This document shows, in pieces, positions 33,775-43,861 of a stretch of 64,000 bases of DNA. Every line of letters begins with the position of its first letter. Positions within the stretch are counted from its first letter, which is position 1. The stretch spans positions 35,388,001-35,452,000 of the forward strand of contig OZ022256.1 of the NCBI GenBank assembly GCA_963978905.1. Reading direction: 5' to 3'. The DNA is from Trichostrongylus colubriformis. Lineage: Eukaryota > Nematoda > Chromadorea > Rhabditida > Trichostrongylidae. The notes beneath the pieces are model-generated. The model worked only from the letters and a program-made list of their open reading frames with translations, was not told the origin of the DNA and did no database searches. A program made the translations under genes and the position numbers.

Positions 33775-34248
33775 AGGCACAGTTCACGATAATTCTCATG
33801 CGTCTTCGCGTTCCGTAAAGACTCTGAGGGTGCTGAAGAACACATAAGCAAAGAAGCAGCCAAAGAAATTTCCAAAAATGCTCAAAATAAGGTGTTTCCG
33901 ACCTTTTGCTTCGTCGAGTTTTCAACTCAGAAGCAAGCATTTGAACAGGTTTTCGCGTGTTAATATCATTTGATAAGGTTGCTATTACTATGGGAATCCT
34001 CCCTATCCTATCTTATCGCAGTCCATATCATGCCTCTTATCCACGTAGATGCCACCGCTGCTCTGCTGGCTAAGTCGTGAACGGGTGTGGGCCATCTTGA
34101 GACGGTGGCCGCCAGCTGACTTACGGGTTCTTTACTCGTTTGGTGCTCAATCCTCACGCCGCGGTGATGGCACACGCTTTGCCGTTGTGGTAGGGCCTAT
34201 CTACTTGAGGATGGAACCAAGACACTCATATTATCGTAAACTATCCCT
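33775..34248. mobile_element. TTAA-flanked MITE inside the PLE
   Basis: The body starts AGGCACAGTTCACGATAAT and ends as the complement of AGGGATAGTTTACGATAAT, with TTAA at 33771-33774 and 34249-34252. Removing the body and one TTAA joins the PLE frame as NKAF|KNLNYTNL on the minus strand, an independent check of both ends. A sister copy is at 52945-53384. Confidence 0.9.
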
Positions 34249-34888
34249 TTAAATGCTTTGTTATAGATGAATATTGATAGTGAAATAGGATTATCGTACT
34301 TGTATACAACTCTAAAGGTGGTGTAATGGATACCGAGGTTGTTCTTAATGATCTCTGCGATAACACTTGAGTTAATTATTCTGTTAATGTTGACATAATC
34401 TAAAATACCACGAATAAATTTGGTTGGCAAATTGCAATTTGAGGTGGTACTGTTTTTGATGTTGGGTCAATGAAATGAAAAGTACAGAGTAAGCTTAAAA
34501 GAATACATTTTTTATAGTTAGGGATATTAAATAAAAACGATTCTGATTCGCAAAGCCTTATTATTTCTTTGACGGTCTTTTAATTCAAGTTGTATAGTTC
34601 TTTTCTGACTGTTTTGAAGTGTGAAGTAACGTGTAGTATATTTAGAAAATGTTCTGTATTTCTGTCTACAATTTAATGGTTGTTGTTTTTCTTTTTCTGT
34701 TTTTTCTAGATCCTCTTCTTATACGAATGATTTTGAGATTGAAATATGGGTGGCCTCTTTTTTAAGGTTAAAGGATTCATGACACTTTAAATATTACCAG
34801 TTTTAAGGCAGTCATTGTTACCAAAAGGATAAGCTGTAACAAGTAATTTAAGAAAAGCTTCCTTGTCTAACAAAACTGTTTTGTCCGT

Positions 34889-35196
34889 TCCAACTTCTCT
34901 CTTCGTATAACCTCGGCATCGATATTGTATTAGAAGTTCTTCTGTTGTGCCAACGAGGTTAATAGGTGAAATATTTATTTACGGCCTGACGTTTCGACAG
35001 GATCGTCTTTCTCGAAGGCCCAACCCACCACCGTACGAGTGGAACAACGCCACTCCGAGTTAGTTGTAAATAGTGAAATTCACTAATTACAACTGGGTTG
35101 GGCCTTCGAGGAAGACGATCCTGTCGAAACGTCAGACCGTAAATAAATATTCCACCTAACAACCTCGTTGGCACAACAGAAGAACTTCTAATACAA
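34889..35196. mobile_element. 308-bp inverted-repeat insert with 12-bp target duplication
   Basis: TGTTTTGTCCGT flanks the insert at 34877-34888 and 35197-35208. Arms of about 104 bp (34924-35028 and 35094-35197) are inverted copies containing CGACAGGATCGTCTT and TTGTGCCAACGAGGTT. The centre holds a small hairpin (GTTGTAAATAGTGAA with TTCACTAATTACAAC). The left 35 bp are outside the arms. It splits the end of the PLE GIY-YIG domain between LPENTDKT and VLLDKEAF. Confidence 0.85.
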
Positions 35197-35615
35197 TGTT
35201 TTGTCCGTATTCTCTGGTAGATTGTCTATAATTGAAAAGGGAATAAATTTTTTCTTACATTTTTTATTGAAATGTTTATATAGATAGTTACTGGAATCGT
35301 TTGTCTGTATATTATACAAATGTTCACTAATTCAATCTTTGAATTTTCTTGTTGTAAGACCTACATACTATATCCACATTCTATACAACTGAGGCAATAT
35401 ATTATGGTTTTACTCTGACAGTTTGCTATATTATCAATGTAGGTGGAAATTCTCATGTTTGTGCTATTGGAAATAATGTAATCTTTTTTATCTATAAGGT
35501 CACATTTATTACAGCCATTTTTGCAGTTAGTAGGTAAATTATTGCTACCAAAATCTTTCAGGTAGTAGACACCGTTTATCTTGTGTTTGGGAAAGAGGTT
35601 ACTGTGATAGTATTA

Positions 35616-36290
35616 GGTACGTGCAGAATAAATGGCCAAAACGGAACACTTCTTTCAAAACGCCATAACTTCGCTCAGACACAACTTTGTTTGTCGAAAT
35701 AAAAACCATTCGAATCTACACATCATTGCCAACGATATGGTAAAGAAAATATGCCATCATGATCAAATTCTGGATCGCGAAAATTAATGAAGTCAACGAT
35801 GGCATTTTCAACATGCATCGTTTCGGCGAACTCCTTCTGACGCAGGTTTGCATCGAGAATCGGGGGAAAGTGGTCATTCGTCAGGAATAGGTCTGGGGAA
35901 TAAGGGGAGTCAGGGAGCGTCTCGATCAGTTTCTGCCGGGTGACTTGCGAACTGGGGGGTTTTGCGTTGGTTTGCGCACCCAGTAAAAAATGATGCAGTT
36001 AGGCATCGAGCCTCCTCCTCACCCTCTTATTCCCCAGACCTATCCATGACGGATTACCACTTTTTTCGGGTTCTCGATGCAAAGCTGCGGCAGGAAAATT
36101 ACGCACGATAAAAATGCCATTCTTGACTTTATTGATTCTCGCAATCCAGAATTTGATCATGATGGTAATTTTCTTCAACAGATCGTGGGCGAAATTCTGT
36201 AGATTCGAATGGTTTTTATTTCAACAAGTAAACTTATGTCTGAGCGAAACTATGGCCAGTTATGTTTTGGCCATTTATTCTGCACAGACC
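35616..36290. mobile_element. Palindromic mariner remnant inside the PLE
   Basis: Both ends carry the mariner terminus (GGTACGTGCAGAATAAATGG at left, complement ending TGCACAGACC at right), with TA at 35614-35615 and 36291-36292. The left arm (to about 36010) encodes, on minus, the transposase C-terminus (QVTRQKLIE, YSPDL, ENAIVDFINF, FDHDGIF). The right arm (from about 36016) encodes the same end on plus. So it is two 3' halves joined tail to tail, not a gene. The parent type is also seen at 5241-5640. Confidence 0.88.
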
Positions 36291-36683
36291 TAATAGTTAA
36301 TGTTGAGAAGAGGATTATTGTTAGTAATAGGCAAAAGGGGGAAATATGTGGGAGGCTCCATCCACATACTAAGGGAAAGTTTAAAGGGGTTTGTTAGGCA
36401 CTTGCAAGCCTATAAAGAACATGAATTTTGTGTGGCAAGAATATGGTAAAAGATTATATTAGCTGTTATGATGAATAACGAAGAGTTAGTTAACTTAGAA
36501 TTTGTTATAGAAGGTTACATGAGCGTGTAAACGTGTGCACGTGTGCTAAACCTTTGAAATGGATGAGAAAAGAGATGTATTATCTGTTGTGTATAAGCGA
36601 ATGGTAGGGAGGACAAAAAGTGCACAATAAATGTACAAGGTAAAAGGTATGGAGTTGCAAAGGTGCCAATGATGTTTTTGCAG

Positions 36684-37212
36684 TGTGAAGAGAATCACCA
36701 TGATGTGCGCAAGCAGGTATTCCAAGGAAATATTAATAAAAGAGTGCTACTAGAATGGGCTCGTATAATGGGCATGGAGAACAAAGGTAAATGGAAATAT
36801 GATCGATTGCTTTCCCATCTGGTAAACTTCATAACTGGGTGAGTACATGAGTCAGTTGTCATACTGTACCATTCCAGTATCTTTAATTTATGGTGGAATG
36901 ATAAGTATATTCCAGATACACGTCTGGAAATAAGTCCCGTTTACCTGGCCTGCTTTCGCTGGCACATACAGAGGGATTCCTGCTATTCGTGTGAGTAGAT
37001 TACTGTTGGTATCATTATTGAAAAAAGTTTTTGGAAGAAGAAGAACTGGGAATGGAAAAAATGTACTTGTAAGCGAGTGTCATACGAGTACTGGAAGTAC
37101 TTCATGAGTGAGGATCGCAAGAGGCTAGCTGAGTATAATAATAGCAATGGAACAAAGATATCTATTTTAAAAGAGTTGACCCTACAAAACATGGATGAAA
37201 ATGACTTGGGGT
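36684..37212 (+). other. Protein-like segments of an unassigned gene or element
   Basis: 36684-36838 is open (CEENHHDVRKQVFQGN... LLSHLVNFITG) between a TTTTTGCAG acceptor and a GG|GTGAGT donor. 37018-37212 is open (KSFWKKKNWEWKKC... KELTLQNMDENDLG), again with GTGAGT at its end. Both look coding in composition (many Trp, Lys, Glu). With the simplest boundaries the phases do not join, and I do not recognise the protein. It may be a host gene fragment or a transposon ORF adjoining the PLE. Confidence 0.4.
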
Positions 37213-37556
37213 GAGTGAATTCGATTCTTAAGAGTATATAAACTAGTTTAGAAAAATGATAATTTCGAGATCAGTACTTTTAGTTTACTGATAAGAAAGA
37301 AATTGAATGTATCGTATGCAAAAGAAGGTTTGAAAGCATCTGACATGCTTGTACGAAGAGATAGTTTACATATAGAAAAAGACTTGGTAGGGAAGTTTTT
37401 TATTTGGGTTGTTATTTTGTTTCAATTATGAGATAGAGGTTCTTTACAGATTCCTCCTGGATGCGCTTGAGAACGTAAACTGTCAGGGAAGTGGATATCA
37501 GTGGGTAACGCCTTCCGGCGTTTCATATCTGACACTGCCAGCAACAAGGATCTTAC

Positions 37557-38217
37557 GAGGACCCCCGGAGTTTATTTCTGAAGTCTACTATCGCCGATGA
37601 GACTGTGTATTTGTTTCCACATTGGGAAGGTGCGAATGCGTTCGTGATTATTTCACCGACTAATCCGACTTCGGCAAACATCCCATCGCCATCGCTATTC
37701 ACCGCAATGTGACCCTACGAAATCTCTTGTTGTTTATTGTTCCTGACACCCTTAGCTTTGCTGGTGCTCCTTTTTCGGAGGAATCACATTTTTTCATGTA
37801 GTAGAATATTGCAGTAATTGTTTCACATGTAATATCTTGTATTCCAATGCAGCCGTAGGAGTACTACACTCGTAAAGGATGGATTCCAGGCGAAAGTGGC
37901 CACTTGTAGTGCCACAGCCACCATTCCATGCGCCTTCTGACACTGTCCACGAATCGACTTTCGACACTGTCCACGAATCGACTTTCAAAATGTGCCAAAC
38001 GATCCCTTAAATAGAGTTCTGGTTTTTCTAAACATAACCGTTCCATTTCTATGAGCGTGTTTTTCTCTATCACATTGTGAATAAGAACAGCATAAGCTAG
38101 CAGCAGAGAAGGGCAGTGGTAAACCACGGGGTCATGGTGTGGCTTTATGAGGCCATGGTTGAGATCTTCGTGAAATGCACGCTCCCCATGTGTAGGTGAG
38201 TATTGAAAGAGAGACAT
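37557..38217 (-). other. Candidate exons, unassigned protein
   Basis: Two minus-strand stretches look coding. 38217-37872 contains EDLNHGLIKPHHDPVVYH... EWWLWHYKWPLSPGIHPL and includes an in-frame 24-bp tandem duplication (ESRFVDSV twice). 37714-37557 (AVNSDGDGMFAEVGLVGEII) has a TTTCGTAG acceptor and a TC|GTAAGA donor. A further upstream piece near 38420 (VFDVNEKALSMPESFCTW) meets a stop. I cannot name the family; it is probably a decayed gene or transposon. Confidence 0.4.
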
Positions 38218-38429
38218 TTCAGTAGAAAATACGATAACGGATTACCCATTGATTGCGATGTCACTGAGCCACGATATGCAGCCGGTCCAGGGGAGAGAAC
38301 AAAAGAACACGAGGTAGTTATAAATAGGTCCTCACCGATGTGAAAGCGTTTTCTATGATTCTCTCTCGTTCCACGTACAAAAAGATTCCGGCATGGAGAG
38401 CGCTTTTTCATTGACATCAAATACATAGT

Positions 38430-39242
38430 AGACTACTGTGTCTCAGCGATTAATGACCACTAGGCTCCCACACTGTCCTGTCCAGGACATCTCGAGTATT
38501 AGTACTGCTCTGTTCATTGATGTGAATGTGGTGTATAGTATTGTGAACGTCAGCATCAATTATCTATTGGCTCAAGGGATGAGTTCCCTCCGTTTTTTAT
38601 TCTCTGTGTCTCGCAACGTTCTCTTTACTTTTCGACGAAGTTCATATATCTTTTCGATGGAGCTTTTTCTGCCCTACAAAACGATGGTATTTCTTCACCG
38701 TTTCTTTCATTGTTCTATGTTTATGAGATTTAGAAATGAAGTGATATGAAGGCGAAATTCGCCTCCACCATTTCCTCTTCTTCGTCTGCCATCGAGGTCA
38801 AAAAATGTATGCGCTAGTGTTTTCGATAGAGCTTTTTTAGCCCTACAGTTTTTAAAGTTTAGAAGTGGAATAATTTGAAGGAAAAAATCTGCATTTTTGG
38901 CGCATCGAGGTCCAAAAATGCTGGTCTTTCCCACGTCAGATGAAATCAGTTGAGGGAAAAAGACATTCCTGAGTCATCTACTGTTGTAATTGAGAGGTTT
39001 TTTGTAGGACAAAAGTGCTCGGTAAAATCTCGATTTTTTGGGAAAAAAGTGCGGCTGGGCTTTTACTTAGGAATATCAGACTGTGGAAGTGTTCAAAATA
39101 CTAATTGCATCATCTTGTAAAGCAAACCGACCGTTTTAAAGGGCCGTTAGGACGTCGGTTGCTTTTCATGTTACGCCTAATTTGCTGACAGACAGGGGAA
39201 CGGAGGAACGGACAGACAGACGAAGCGTTTCATTTATAGAAG
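38430..39242 (+). repeat. Diverged internal repeats and head-and-tail tail
   Basis: TTTTCGATnGAGCTTTTT and TCATnGAAG/CATCGAGGTC blocks occur twice about 175 bp apart (38655 and 38818). The segment ends at 39182-39242 with GGACAGACAGACGAAGCGTT, the tail of the head-and-tail family. No head is recognised. Confidence 0.5.
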
Positions 39243-39364
39243 GGATACTTCTTCATCATCGTTTTCCAAAAACATTCTCCTTTCACCTTTCCGGTGAAAG
39301 GAGAATGTTTTTTTCCACCGTTGTTGCACAAACGGTTGACCTTGTTGATGCGTCACTTCAAAGA

Positions 39365-39540
39365 ACAGTTCATTTCGGAAAAACTGAAGGGGCGTGTCCT
39401 ACGGACCTGTGTAAACGTGTATCAAACTCTCTCAGCTCTCTCACCCCGCCATACAATCTCACTCTCGCCACGTACTCTCACTCTCGCCATACACCCAAGT
39501 CTGTAGGACACGCCCCGACAGTTTTTCCGAAATGGACTGT
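39365..39540. mobile_element. GA/TC-rich foldback family, copy at 39.4 kb
   Basis: ACAGTTCATTTCGGAAAAAC at the left pairs with GTTTTTCCGAAATGGACTGT at the right. Inner GGGGCGTGTCCTACGGAC pairs with GTCTGTAGGACACGCCCC. The centre is CTCTCACC / TCTCGCCA repeats. The same family occurs at 16440, 57860 and 63307. Confidence 0.85.
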
Positions 39541-39544
39541 ACGT

Positions 39545-41943
39545 GTAGTAGTAGAGCGATGAGCCATCGTATGCACATTTTGACCCCTCCTAACCCACTT
39601 CACAACGGCATTCTGCAATTTTGGTTCTCATATTTGTGATCAGCATTCGAGCCTTGTCGAGCTATTTGTGTCTCATTTCAAAGTTCCATGGCCTTCGCTG
39701 GCGAGAATTCGAGCGGTGCACTGGATGTGAAGGCGTTCTTCTGGCGAAGCATGTCTAATTCGTCGTTGAATACACTGATTGCGTCGCATCGTTTTCGGAC
39801 CTTCTCAGAACAAACTCTGTCACAAATTACTGCTTGTCCCAGATTTGTTATATGTATGCGCTGTGCCTCTTTTGTTATCGCCTGTTTCTGTTTTTAACCA
39901 GGCTTTTTTAGCACACTTGATACTTAACGTGGGTTCAACGACATTCCTTTCGTTTTGAGTGGAGTAGCCACAGAAAAAGAATTTTCTAGCGAGCTTGTTG
40001 TCTGTTCGGTATGAATGCAAGTCATCAGTTGTACATAATTGAAGGGTATGCCGCCATGTGCTAGGATATACCAAATCACACGCCATGGCTAGTGAGGGAA
40101 TGAAACGACAATGCAGAGGCATATTTGCAGAATAATTGCTTGCAAATGGATATGTCGCGGTGAATCGATGTGAAGTCAAGATAGCCACTTGTTCTACATG
40201 GCATGCTGCGTTGTTACCGACCTCCTAGCAACTCTCTCGAACGTTGCTTATAAACACTTTAATACCGCAAGGCCAATCATACAATCCATTTCTATCGTGG
40301 AATCGGTAGAATTAATCACAAAATGCACACGAATCAGAGGATTGTCAGCAGCGGTGACGGGTCTCGCAAGAGGCTTATATTTCACTTTCGTCAGACTACA
40401 TCATCGTTGTGGTACTGACGGCTGATCGGGGTGACCTTTAACGGCTAAGTCAGATTCCAGTGACAGTAATCATCTAATAATCAAACCAAAGTAGTACTGA
40501 ATCAAGGTGGTAGTGAGTGGTTCACTTCTGGAGAGGGTGAGAAAAAGATCCGAATGGTAAACAGAAGGTCCGTAGACCGGGTATCAAGTAGCACACCGCA
40601 AAAGTGAAGCCTTTTTCACGGCTCGAAATTCAGCGAATGGTGTCTGGTGAATACCAATAACGCAATTAGAAACTAAGGTCAAAATCGAAGTAGGGAGAAT
40701 TTTTTGGAGGTATGACTCATCGCGATCTCTCTTCAGTGAACGCTTTACTCTGTGACTTTGCTTTCTCTCATGCTTCCAACTTCCATCTATTCCTCATCTT
40801 TACTATTATTTGCTATAGTATCATCTGATAAGCATCAAACCCTGGATTTCTATGTGAGATCATCCAGACACACGAGATGGTTGTGCCCTAGAAAGACTTC
40901 GAAACCGAAGGAAGACATGCATCGGGGTGTAACTGGATCATGTTGTGGTTGGCAAGTCAAGTGTGCATGAACTCTTCCGTATAGGTAGATCCCTAGTTCG
41001 GCCAGCCGATGAGCTTTGACAAAGTGTGTGAACTGTTTGAGCAGGTGTTCGACCAAAGCCGAGTGTCCACTGTTCGCGAGCATTGACAGGAGCCAAAATT
41101 ACACCACAGATTCCTATTTCAACGTCGATGTGTGAAAAAGGAGAGGAAGAGAATTCTCAATCCATGGTATGTTTCGCAGTACTCTATTATGTACTAGAAA
41201 TGATTGCCGTACCACCACCTTTTGGAGACCACTTTGACAACGTATCAGTGGTGGCCTGTGGGAGGTTGCTCGTTTTTCTGAAAATACTTTTTCATATTGC
41301 AGTGCTCGACCCTGTGCGTGACCGATAAACCTGCGCACAACCGTTCTCTTTTGAAATAAAAGCGGCTTAGAAGCTGATTATAGCGCTTCTTATTACAGCT
41401 CCACTTATCTGTATGCGGTAATTCATAAGGTGCTACAGCAGGCCTTTTACAACCAGTTTTCTGAGAGAAGTGACCTCTCATCTGCCCCATTCTCTTCGCA
41501 GCTGGAAAAGTAGAGATGACGTGAAGTGAAGCGTTACCCCAGAGAATCACTTAGAAGTTTAGGAATGGAAAATAAGTTTGGCTTCTTGATGTGGTAAGAG
41601 TCTAGAGCTGATGACATATCAGGGTAATGCATCTAAATTCAATCCCACCGCTATCAAGTATATTAGGTCGTAGGACAGTACGAAGTCCGAAAGAGTGTAT
41701 TTCGTCCGGGATTTGAAACAGAAGGAGTTCCATGGTGAACCACGGCTCGCTGCTATCTAAACACCACCCTCTTTTTTACGCCCGCATATACGGGACACAT
41801 TTTCATCGGATGTCAAGCAATCAGTTAGGGTCAGAAGTGCATATTTGGTGCTAATCATTCTGGAATGAATCAGACGCGGTGGTCTGTGGAATGATGTTTT
41901 TGCAAAGGTCATTCAGGTTGTGTCAGAGTTTATAGACGCGTGT
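39545..41943. other. No firm gene; weak coding-like frames
   Basis: 39545-39690 is a partial copy of the foldback arm at 26801. Minus-strand frames at 39820-40188 and 40850-41330 have some protein-like composition (for example EIGICGVILAPVNAREQW in one frame near 41070-41130) but no motif I recognise and no consistent splice joins. Confidence 0.3.
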
Positions 41944-41951
41944 CAAAAGTA

Positions 41952-42213
41952 CGGATGTGGGCAGATATGACAGCGAATCGCTTCGCGGCGTTCCGCTCGC
42001 GGCGCCAGCAGCACGACTTGCCGAATCGATTTTGCCCTTGGGAGCCCGGCAGAGCGTGACAGCGTCACTTCTGCACTCCACCCATGCCACCTTGCCTCCA
42101 CCACCCATGACTGCCTCGCTTGAAGGCTGGCATGCCCTGCCACTGGTACTCGCACTCGCAGCGCCGCTCGCCGCGGGCGGCCACGCGATTCGCTGTCATA
42201 TCTGCCCACACCC
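41952..42213. mobile_element. GC-rich hAT-like MITE
   Basis: Termini contain TGTGGGCAGATATGACAGCG and its complement. CAAAAGTA flanks the 262-bp body at 41944-41951 and 42214-42221, an 8-bp duplication as made by hAT transposases. The body is much richer in GC than its surroundings, which leaves long open frames on both strands that I treat as artefacts. Confidence 0.85.
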
Positions 42214-43857
42214 CAAAAGTAATTCAGACTGTACCAGTTTGGGAGAGCCTTCCGGCCAACATCCCTACTCGCCATACGGTGCGTACTTATGCTGCTCCTC
42301 AGACTCGCCTCTCTACTACATATTCCCCTTTTCATAGACACTCTCAGCACATAATTAATTCCTTCTCATTCTAAAATATATGCATAACTGACCAGCGCTG
42401 TGGGCTTATTTTTTCTTTAGAGGCTTTTCTGTGGATTAAGGATCGCTAAGAAATTTAATTAGAGTAACATTTATAGCATCCACTGGACGAATGCCCGTGT
42501 CAGACAGGCTTAGCCAAGGTTACATGAACAACTGGTAAGTTGTGGGTTTACTTTCGCTGCGAGACCAATAAATATATTACGTCGGTCAAAAAGTATCCGC
42601 TGGCTTCATTAAGAAAATAACTGTGCTCAAACAATTTTTCGTAGCAAAAAAAACCATCAAATTCAGCAACCTTTCTTATCACTGACTTGGTAGATCTAAT
42701 CCTTCCACTCAAAAATTCATTTTCTTAAAACTGAAAGCAGATGGATGGCGATTACGACATCCTTTTCGTCTGCAGATGTAATCTCCCCTAAGAAAGTGCA
42801 GAGGAAGAAACCCGTAATGGACACATTCATGATTCGCAAAAGATAGAGCAGAACCCCTGCACATCACCCTTTCTTTTGAATCGCTCATTCTTCTATGTAG
42901 GGAATCAACATATCGCAGCAAACGATCGGGCCTTACCTGTCCAATGGAGAAAGGCATTTTTAGCGATTTACGGTAGGTTTTCTCCGTATAGTCCCGCTGT
43001 TATGTAACGAACTGACTCTGTGGTAGGCTATGTCCACTATATACACCAAAGGGTGCATCATTTTGGGCCTTTGTCCCTCTACACGGAAACTTGTACGGCT
43101 ACTCTGTTACTATCCTAGACTACCAAGAAAAGTCATCATATTTAGACTTCCAAGAAAAGTCATCATATTCCAAGACAACTCTGACGCATCTTCTTTGCGT
43201 TTTGAGGCATTTAGTGACGGGAGCGAGAAGTCGCGGTTTTATGTGGTCTCGAACAGCTGTTAGAACAGCATTTCCTCTGCCTGACTGGCTTCATTTTCAT
43301 CCTGTTATAGCTCATGGGGTTGACCTAAACGGAATGAAATGGTGATACACGATCTTGAATCAGCGACTGAACCGTACTTGGAAAAGATTCGAAATTTCCT
43401 TTTTTTCTAGATGCTCGTAGACAGGGCTGTTTCCTGGCGCCACTCACACTGGCACATGCGTTACAAGAATTCCTTTTTTTTCAAACTCGAGCGCTTCAGT
43501 TGGAGCTCATTTTTTACTACTTCCATCAACGTGACACTAGCGAGTTGCTTCAGTGCCCATGGTAGCTGCCAAACTAGGAATATCCTGTGCTTTGGATCAT
43601 TTTTCACTTTTGCGAAGGAGCGCATCGTTGTGAAGCTCTTTCACTGCAGCCCTCCTCTCGCCTCGGCTCGGAAGGCTGGAAGGTGCGAGCGGCACGTCCC
43701 TCGACGCTCTTCTTCCTACAAGGATCCTTCCGATAGTAAACAAGGGACGCTTTCAAGTTGTACTCGTTACGGCATGGAGGAAAACACCTGACAGAAATCG
43801 TCCAGGCAAATGAGGTCATCATGAAAATCAAAGAGATTGTGATGAGGGGCAGGTGGT
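42214..43857. other. No gene
   Basis: GGTCAAAAAGTATCCGCTGG near 42584 looks like a mariner-type terminus but no partner end is seen. CTACCAAGAAAAGTCATCAT occurs twice in tandem near 43118-43170. No supported gene. Confidence 0.35.
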
Positions 43858-43861
43858 TTAA

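Larger units (their letters stand above)
32379..36450 (-). pseudogene. Penelope-like retroelement, GIY-YIG before RT (Naiad-like)
   Basis: On the minus strand the order is: Cys motif CKNGCNKC (about 35510), GIY-YIG nuclease block IIYCLSCIECGYSM (about 35370-35410) ending in TAYPFGNND (about 34815-34840), a linker, PLDKASNN and IYAIPKLHKSAIEFR (about 33340 and 33090), RT motif A FSADFTNMFTNLPH (about 32870), motif B IGVPQGSNVSPLLAD (about 32600) and motif C RYMDDI (about 32495). GIY-YIG plus this RT type marks a Penelope-like element. Having the nuclease N-terminal matches the permuted Naiad/Chlamys branch. The nuclease block continues into the RT-side sequence across a 308-bp insert, which argues against two separate tandem elements. 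There are many frameshifts and stops, the RT thumb is missing, and three younger insertions lie within, so it is dead. The 5' limit near 36450 is a guess. Confidence 0.82.

Noticed and set aside
34889..35208. LTR or solo-LTR insertion
   Set aside because: Arms are inverted, not direct, no TG...CA ends, and the target duplication is 12 bp rather than 4-6.
32379..35600. Two tandem classical Penelope elements (C-terminal GIY-YIG of one followed by RT of the next)
   Set aside because: The nuclease domain runs to its PFGNND end and on into the linker with no element boundary seen apart from the identified insertions; kept as an alternative only.
41943..42374. 135- and 126-codon frames on both strands
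   Set aside because: They arise from the GC-rich hAT-like MITE, whose base composition lacks stop codons.
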